Shown piece after piece: positions 57,351-64,000 of a stretch of DNA of 64,000 nt. How positions within the stretch are numbered: position 1 is the stretch's first letter; each line of letters opens with the position of its first letter. The position numbers and the translations under genes are program-made. The stretch lies in the NCBI GenBank assembly GCA_003049465.1, contig PYSS01000063.1, positions 130,248 to 194,247 of the forward strand, given 5' to 3'. The stretch is from Magnaporthiopsis rhizophila (taxonomy: Eukaryota; Ascomycota; Sordariomycetes; Magnaporthales; Magnaporthaceae). The notes below the pieces were generated by a model that was not told where the DNA came from, ran no database searches, and saw only the letters and a list, made by a program, of their open reading frames with translations.

Positions 57351-58531
57351 CGGCGACCCGGCGGGCCCAAAGAAGCGAAAGGTGGCGTCAAGCCACGTGC
57401 GGTTTGAACGGTAGGAAATGGGAAATCAAAGCCCTGCTTTAGGTCGTCGTCGTCGTCGTCGGCCAAGTCATCTAGCCAACGGGAGGCCTTCGGCTTGGAA
57501 TGGATGGTGATGAATTAGGAAAACTCCGCGATACCTGCCCGGCGGCGAGATGAGGTGAAGGGGGAAAGGGAAAGGGCCAAGGCACAGCGGCGATTTGGCA
57601 TGGGAAAGGAGGGAAAAGAAAGGGCCGGGTGGAGCAGGAACTAGGCGACATGGTCAATCTGGGCGGGAAGTGGTGTGCCCAGAAGCCCAGGAAGCGGAGG
57701 CCTACCACGGACCAGACGAAACAGTCCCCGACCCAGCACCAATGGCCATTTTGGGCAGCATGGGGCAGGGCCAGGGCGGAGCATGTCAGGACAGGACAGG
57801 CTAGTAGGCAAAGCAGGTGCGTCCACCCACACATCCACGCCATGTCCAGACAAAGAGCAGAAACAAAGAGCACGGCCTTGCCTGATCCCTGCCGAACCAG
57901 GGGGTACGCAGAGGTGGAGGGGGACGGGAGGAGCCCCGCACGGTCTGGATTGAGGCTCGATGGATGGATGGACGGATGCGCACGACGACTTGTCGTGGCT
58001 GGTATATCATCACAGCGGCGTCGATGAAAAGCAGCGCCGCCAAGACGGGAAAAAGAAGAGGTGTACACACGAGTACCATTCATACCTCTCGCCAGCACGC
58101 GCACACCACTCGGCAGCGGAGCCTCCTTGGCAGCTGGCAGCAGCAGCAGGTTCGAGCTGGCAATACCCCAGCCGCCAAAAGCCACAGCCACTCTGCGCGA
58201 CATGTGACCGCGATGAGAGATACATGCAGCAGGCAGAAACACAAGCCAGGACAAAGTAGCGACAGACGTCCAACGCCGCTGACGGTTGGCACATGCCAGG
58301 ATCAATGCTTGAAGTCTCCCACACAGACCGCAACACCCCACAGACAGCCTTGGGAGACGGCGAACAAACCTCCTTCACACCCCCGCTTCTGCAACCTCGA
58401 GGGCTAGGGTGGAAGCTGGAAACATGCCGTAGGAGCCCTGAGAGGAGGACGTCTGGTGCAATTCATCCGAAAATAGTGGTGGTGGCGGCGCATCACCCTC
58501 GGGCAGCCCGCTGAAGCCAATCGGGCGACCA

Positions 58532-58557
58532 GCAGCAGCAGCAGCTGCTGCTGCTGC
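58532..58557. repeat. 26-bp perfect CAG/CTG palindrome
   Basis: Four GCA units plus G meet their exact reverse complement with no spacer, so CAG repeats switch to CTG repeats at 58544/58545. It can form a cruciform or a self-paired hairpin. It lies outside any recognised gene. Confidence 0.93.
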
Positions 58558-59371
58558 ACGGCGAAATTGTGTGAGCGAGAGAGAGAGAGAGGGAGTGGGG
58601 ACTGGAAGGCGCCCAAGCCGGCGTCGACGAGGTTTGAGGCATTGATGTGGCGATGGGTCTTGAGGCAGCTTTGACACACGCCTTGGTTTCGCAGCCTGGC
58701 TCGGGCCCCTCTTCTCGTGCGTGCGGCACTGGGGCTGAAGGAGCTGCAGTCGAGGTTGCGTTTGGCAGTCTGCAGCTAGTGCGGCGGACGGAGCCCCAAG
58801 CCGCTCTGGTCTAGCCAGATCGGGAAAGGCGCATCCCAGGATGTTCCCCCTTTTGCCCTTTCGTTGGTGGGGGAGAGAGCTCCGCATTGGCGGGGCGAGT
58901 TGACCTCTTGCCCGCATCAAAATATCGCGCTCTCCTAGCCGGTCGAGCCAGTCAGCCGGTCAGGTTGGCGTCCAGCCTCGCGATTGGATGGCAAAAGAGT
59001 GAGGCTGCCAGCACGGGCTCTTCGCCGCCGTGCGCACCATGCATCGTTCCTTCATTGCAGCAGTCGAATGCTTGGAGCCCGCGCTCGCCAAAGCGCCGAC
59101 TGGAGATATCGTGGATGCATACCGTTTCTAAAATGGGCGGGTTGCTACAAACAATTCGTCGTCGCAACTTTGATGGAGCAGATCCGTGCTTGCGGCTGCA
59201 GGTGTTCGTGTCTATTTGCGGACTGCCATCGCCCAGCTCTGTCAACTCGACACCTACACCTAGGTTAGCAGCAGGTACAGGTAGGTACCTAGGTAGTTTT
59301 GACGGCACTACTCCAAGACACGCATCATCTTCCGTTTGATAGGCCGCGCATCAACACATCGCGCGAGTAGT

Positions 59372-59410
59372 TTTTCTTTTCTTCTTTTCTTTTCTTCTTT
59401 TCTTTTCTTC
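59372..59410. repeat. Three perfect 13-bp pyrimidine tandem repeats
   Basis: The unit TTTTCTTTTCTTC is repeated three times without change and followed by CT-rich sequence. It is all-pyrimidine on the plus strand. Confidence 0.93.
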
Positions 59411-62400
59411 TTCCTCCTTCCCTACCTCCCTCTTGAGGATTCCCGCTGTGCTCAAGGCACCCCTGTCAAACCGTCCACAATGGTTATCCACCCAGCACTT
59501 GACCCAATCTTGGCGCGAGGACCTGATCATAATACATGCGCCCCCCTCGAAAATGTTTCGCCGACACGGGCTGCCGAAACCGTTTATGACTGGAGTCGAA
59601 CTGGATTCGAGCTCGTCTGCTGTTATTTTTTCCAACATCCACATTTTTCAGGTCGCCTTCTTGCCAAATACGAGTGCCCTGTGGACAAGTCTCCCCTTTT
59701 GCGGCAGTGTGTGAAGTAACATGCTGTACGAAACTACCTACCTTCCAGAGTCTTCTCGTGTTATCGGGAGGATTCGTAGAGCGGCTTTACACCTGAGGCG
59801 CCTCCTGTATCAGACCAAACGGCTGGCAATCAGCTACCATCTTCTCTATGTCCCTACACCCTCCCCCACGGATCTGCTCCCAGCCGAAATTCGGCACCAC
59901 CATCCATAGGACAGGATTCTTCCCTCCACAGTTCGCCTACGCTCAATCGATTGCCATGTGCACGGGATCGCGCGGGGAGGGGCCAACCCATGGCGCTTGC
60001 CTCAAGTCGGGATGACGCTAACGGATGACATTTGATCTGCTTCGGTTCGGACGATGGCAGCCGACGAGATGATGTGTGCACGATAACCTAGGGCAAAAGT
60101 TGCATCATAAAAAAGAAAGGATTCATTTTTCGCAAATTTGTCCTTGGCCCAAATCTCCGAGATCCTCTTTTTTGCCAGTAACGAATAAATTAAATTATGG
60201 AGGAACTGAGCTGAATCGGGTGTCTAAGCGCGGCTGCGCTTCTTCCCCAACGGCGCGGCACCGGATTCGAAGAATGCATGAACTTCGAAACGCCCACCAC
60301 GAGCCTAGCGCATTTCTCTCCATATGGAAGAGAGTAGGCCACAAAGCCCCCAAGATAAGGTGGTCTTGGCACGCACGGCGATGGCTCGCCTTACCGGCAC
60401 GAACGGATGGCCCCTTCACTGGCGGATCCTCCGGGGTCACCAGCAAAACAGATCGGGGCACAGGATCCAGAACAATCTACACCGGACTTATTTAAACAAG
60501 GGCACGCGATATCACGGGATTGCCGTCCATATATCGGACGCGGGCAAAGCCTCTCCCCAATTTCCCAGGCGCTATGCTGGATGGATGCCGTGAGCAGGAG
60601 GAGGGGCCTAGCACGGCGTTGTAGACCATTAATGGCCAGCTCCGCCGTCGCAGGCCAGGTTCTTGCCGCCCGGCACCCGCTGAGTCTCGGGATCTCGCCC
60701 TAAGAGGGTAGGCAGGTTCTGGTGGCGGAGCTTTCTGTCATCTTCGACCCGCAGATGTACCTAACTACCTAGATTCCTTCGCGTGCTTTATTTCCTCGTT
60801 TCTCCGGTCTCAACATGTCGGACGGCGATGGCGTTGAACCTTGAACCGGCCGCGTAGCTCCTGCACACGAAGGATCATATTACCCAGGTAGCCGTCGCTT
60901 CAACGGCTTCTTTTTCATAACAAGGTGCGGGCTACAGCGTAGGACTTCGGATGGCATGTTGATCCCGGGATACCTAGATCCATAGCTCGACCCTTTTTTT
61001 TTCGAAACGACGATCGAGCCGCGGTTTCTACACCGGGGCAAACCGGCCGCCCTCTTGTAGGGCATATGATGTGAAGCCATGCAAGCAACATACCTAGGTA
61101 GAGAGACAAGAGGACCAGGACCGGCAAACCTATCTCCATCTACTCTTACAGAAACTGAGGGATCGCGGACTCGACCGAGGAACCGACTCGTGTCCATTTC
61201 TCACCAGTCGTTTCACACTTGTTGATCGCAGCAGATGGAAGGTGCAAGCGACGTGTGTATGTGTACGTAGCCTCGCTGGCCCAACCCTCCCCCGAGAAAA
61301 GCAAAAAGGCGGAGTTCACGAAAAGCGGACGGTAGATCCTGGCCAAGGGCTGGCAGAAAAAAAAAGAGCAAGCGGACGCGATGCGCCCATGATACATCAG
61401 CCACACAGGTCTAGGCTTTAGTTGAAACAAAACAAAGAGGGCGCAGTCAAGAAACATTTTACATACCTTGGTAAAGACTGCCCAATCGTTGTCACCGAAC
61501 AGCAATGGGAACTGGGTAGAACATTGGAAGCGTACCCTCCTCGCCTCTCGCCGCGTGGTTGTGGGCCGTTCCGCTGGTCTACGCCCCTGACTCGTCCTTC
61601 ATGGCTCACGTTCTCCCCTCAACTCCCTCTTCCACCTCGTCCGCTGGCATGACCACGGCGGGTCCGAACCGACAAAGAAGCTTGCAGAGACGCTGGGCCG
61701 TTCACGCGGTACGGATGGAGCTGGCCATGCCTTCTCCATAAAAACACTTCATATACGGTGGTGGTATTCCATCAACTCGACGTCCCACGCCAGCGGGTGG
61801 CTGGATTTTTTTTTATTTTTATTTTATTTTTTTATTATATCGGCTACAGGCTGCAATAACCACAACCACCTCGGGGTTATATCCTGACGTCTGCATCCAC
61901 ATGGTTAACGTGGGCCCGGAGCCTTCAAGTAAAAGGGTCGAGTTTCCAAGGCTTTTGCATAGCCCATCTGCATGCCGGCTCTCCCCCCACATCATGCGGC
62001 AACGGCACGGGCCATGACTTGTAAGGGTCCGGTATCTCCCGCAAGCCAATATTTTTACACTGACCCCCACCGTGCCGACGCCCTGGGCTCCCCAAGTGCC
62101 GGGCGACAAAGTCGCAATCGAGGTCAAAATAGCAGCAAAGAAATCCTTTTGCACCGTAACGTGTCAGTCACCGTTCTATTTGGCTCAGGGCTGGTTGCCA
62201 CCGTAGGACTCGGTATGTCATGTGTGTATTCTAGAGTATCACTCCTTTCCAGAATATCGCCTTGGAAAGCCCCGAAGGCCAAAGCATGATCCCCCAGGGA
62301 ACCCCAGGTAGGCGTTAGCCAGTGGTGCGTCGCATCCAGATCTTGCAGGTGCCTGGTTCCACGCCCGAACGGCCGGCACCGCCCAACACATTCCGACCGT

Positions 62401-62440
62401 TTCCCTCCCGCCTGCCCCGTAACTCTCTGCCCTTCTACCC

Positions 62441-62461
62441 TGCTGCTGCTGCTGCTGCTGT
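62441..62461. repeat. (CTG)7 microsatellite next to the EBP-like stop codon
   Basis: Read on the minus strand this is (CAG)7, beginning four bases beyond the stop codon of the EBP-like gene and so in its 3' untranslated region. Confidence 0.93.
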
Positions 62462-62464
62462 CGC

Positions 62465-63377
62465 CTATTCCTTCTTTTTGCTTCCTTGCGTGGTGGCCCT
62501 CACGGCAAATGCGTTGGAAATGTCCTTCACCGAGACGTAGATGGCGTAAAACGGGATAAAGACCCAAAGCCTGCGCGTAGTTCAAAACAGCAGTCAGTGA
62601 TCAGTTGCCAAACAGATTGGCCGGGGAACGGGAAAACTTTCAAGGCGAGGAGGGGAACGGCGACGAACATGTTGAAGAAAACCAGGTAAACCCAGAGGTA
62701 CATAAAGTTGCTCGTGTCGAGGTTGATGCTGCCGACGAGCCACTCGGGGCAAAATGTCATGAACCCGCCGTACAGCTCGGCCGTCGCAATCATGATCATG
62801 GTGATGTTGGCGCGAGGGTTCTTTCGCGCAATGTCGTAGCAGACGAAGAGTGCGGCCGGCCCGACGACGAAGACGGTGAGGAGCTCGAGGCTGATGACGC
62901 CCTGCAACAGAATAATGCGGTCAGTCAAGATTCACCGGTTGGAGACCCATGGATTTGTCGGCCACGCACCAGATCAGCTCCAGCCCAGCGCTTGTCGGCC
63001 CTGGCGTACACCATCCACAGCTGAGCGAACGGGTTGTCGCCGCCAGCCTGGGCACCCCAGATGCGGCCCGCGCTGCCGAGAAAGTTCTCCGGGCTCGGGT
63101 AGTATTTGGCGACCTCGCCGACCGTGAGCTGCGACACGGGTATTGACGAGAAGAAGCAGTGGTAGAGGAAGCTCCCTTCGAGAAAGAAGTGGATCAGCGC
63201 GTCGAACGCATGCCAGATGAAGAGGAATCGGAGCGGTCCTGGCGTCGACGAGGCGAGCATCTTTAGCGACGTTGCGTATGCGACCGCGAGGATGACAAGG
63301 GTCGATGCCAGCGACACCAGCGTCGTCTGGTCGAACAGGTCCGGCGGCAGGCCCAGGGAGGTCGCGTCAGCGGGCAT
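62465..63377 (-). CDS. EBP/EXPERA-family protein (sterol delta8-delta7 isomerase-like)
   Basis: Three exons, 63377-62970, 62901-62669 and 62570-62465, join in phase to 248 aa; the introns are 68 and 98 bp. Intron 2 uses a GTTCGT donor, chosen because it restores VYLVFFNMLWVFIPFYAIYV, the conserved end of EBP proteins. Four to five membrane helices are predicted and the C-terminus is KKKE, a possible ER-retrieval signal. Residues matching the human EBP pocket are present: His63 and Glu67 in IHFFLEG, Glu142 in SLELLT, and Asn213 and Trp216 in FFNMLW. EBP shifts the sterol double bond from C8 to C7 in the ER. Fungi normally use the unrelated ERG2 for this step, so the substrate here is uncertain. 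The start is the ATG ahead of a helix-bearing frame; upstream in-frame residues lack similarity. Confidence 0.88.
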
Positions 63378-63884
63378 CTTGTATTGCAGTGGGCTTGGTT
63401 CTGATGGGTTCGGCGTATGGCGTTTGCAAGGCTCTCGCGCAAAGTGGGCGGCGGTTGAGGTGGTGGTGTTCGTCGCGCTGTTGAAGCAATTCCCCACACA
63501 TTTAGCGACATTTCCCCAAGCCACCAAAGGTCCGTGCGGCCAAACAAAATCCCGCAGCCAATTAAGCTCGCAGCCAATTAAGCTTGCCGCCGACGTCAAA
63601 TCAAACGTCGAGGATGCTTGTCAATGTCTTCGAGAGCAAACATTCACAGATGGATCAGTCTAGTGCCTTAACTGTCGGTCTTCATTATAGGTCTAGCTGA
63701 GCAGCTCCTAGGGTATTTCAAGAGTCCGACAAATTTCAAAACCTAACCATGCCATGTTGTCCTGTGCCCATCTCCGTCACTCGTCGTAGAAAAGAGAACC
63801 CGAAACGCCTTCCCAAATCTGAGAGCAGTGCGTCCCTGTGCATCGCCGAAGTGTCATGGTTGCTGGGTTGCCGCGAAGACAGCC
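63378..63884. promoter_or_regulatory. Intergenic region between the GRG-1-like and EBP-like genes
   Basis: These 507 bp lie between two minus-strand genes and should hold the 3' end of the GRG-1-like transcript and the EBP-like promoter. A duplicated GCAGCCAATTAAGCT segment occurs at about 63555-63584. No gene seen. Confidence 0.6.
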
Positions 63885-63978
63885 TTAGTGGGTGGTCTTC
63901 TGCTTGTTGACCTCGGCCGAGGTGTCGTGCTTGTGCTCATCGACCTTGTCGGAGAGGGCATCCTTGCCAGCCTCGAAG
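63885..63978 (-). CDS. grg-1: Last exon of a GRG-1/CCG-1-like small stress protein (partial)
   Basis: Only the 3' exon is in the window: it begins after a CCCGCACAG acceptor (intron side 63979 onward) in phase 2 and ends with TAA at 63885. It encodes FEAGKDALSDKVDEHKHDTS followed by AEVNKQKTTH, a charged, Cys-free, helix-prone end. This matches the end of the Neurospora glucose-repressible, clock-controlled GRG-1/CCG-1 family (about 70 residues; KVxExKHDxxAEVxKQ pattern). Those genes are strongly induced by carbon starvation, stress and the circadian clock; the function of the protein is unknown. The rest of the gene lies beyond the right edge. Confidence 0.8.
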
Positions 63979-64000
63979 CTGTGCGGGAAAAAGCGAAGTG

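Larger units (their letters stand above)
57321..62464. other. Long intergenic region, 5' of the receptor-like gene
   Basis: This 5.1-kb stretch runs from the receptor-like start to the EBP-like stop. I see no exon; frames such as 57472-58341 (minus) and 59336-59719 (plus) have no motif. Elements include GTC/GAC triplet repeats at about 57442-57460, a 26-bp CAG/CTG palindrome at 58532-58557, a GA run at about 58571-58589, a 13-bp tandem repeat at 59372-59410, TACCTAGGTA motifs at about 59275-59297 and 61090-61100, and an A/T-rich stretch near 61805-61840. Confidence 0.55.

Overview
The window looks like nuclear DNA of a filamentous ascomycete, most likely a Sordariomycete. The evidence is short introns (about 64-162 bp, one of 279 and one of 401) with GTRNGY donors, CTRAC-type branch points and YAG acceptors. 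The proteins also point there: a CTF1/FarA fatty-acid regulator, a HAM-2/PRO22 STRIPAK subunit, a VIB-1 NDT80-family regulator and the tail of a GRG-1/CCG-1 protein. Species cannot be fixed from sequence alone. No rRNA, tRNA, CRISPR array or intact transposon was recognised.

Eleven protein genes are supported; I rebuilt exon structures from splice sites and checked that reading phase is kept across each junction. Left to right: a Zn2Cys6 fatty-acid/cutinase regulator (1392-5169, minus); a secreted heme-peroxidase protein with three WSC domains (11309-14185, minus); a MARVEL four-helix membrane protein (16491-17627, plus); the STRIPAK subunit HAM-2 (18099-21632, minus); an RWD-RBR ubiquitin ligase of the ITT1/RNF14 type (22614-25115, plus, with a short acidic last exon); VIB-1 (46393-48743, plus); a DUF2011 basic protein (50569-51488, plus); dolichyldiphosphatase CAX4 (52067-53171, plus); a seven-helix receptor-like protein with a long tail (54566-57320, minus); an EBP/EXPERA sterol-isomerase-like protein (62465-63377, minus); and the 3' exon of a GRG-1-like stress protein at the right edge (63885-63978, minus).

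The genes are not a metabolic cluster. They fall into signalling and development (HAM-2, VIB-1, receptor-like protein), carbon and lipid sensing (FarA-type regulator, GRG-1-like), endoplasmic-reticulum housekeeping (CAX4, EBP-like), protein turnover (RBR ligase) and cell surface (WSC peroxidase, MARVEL). HAM-2 and the RBR gene share a 981-bp divergent promoter.

The layout is uneven. A 21.3-kb stretch before vib-1 (25116-46392) has no exon I can recognise. Shorter empty stretches of 6.1 and 5.1 kb lie on the 5' sides of the FarA-type and receptor-like genes. These regions are rich in long A or T runs (up to about 50 bases; the three places with N sit in the longest), in TACCTAGGTA-type palindromes and in microsatellites. 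The most distinctive single element is a perfect 13-bp inverted repeat whose 3' arm contains the start codon of the receptor-like gene.
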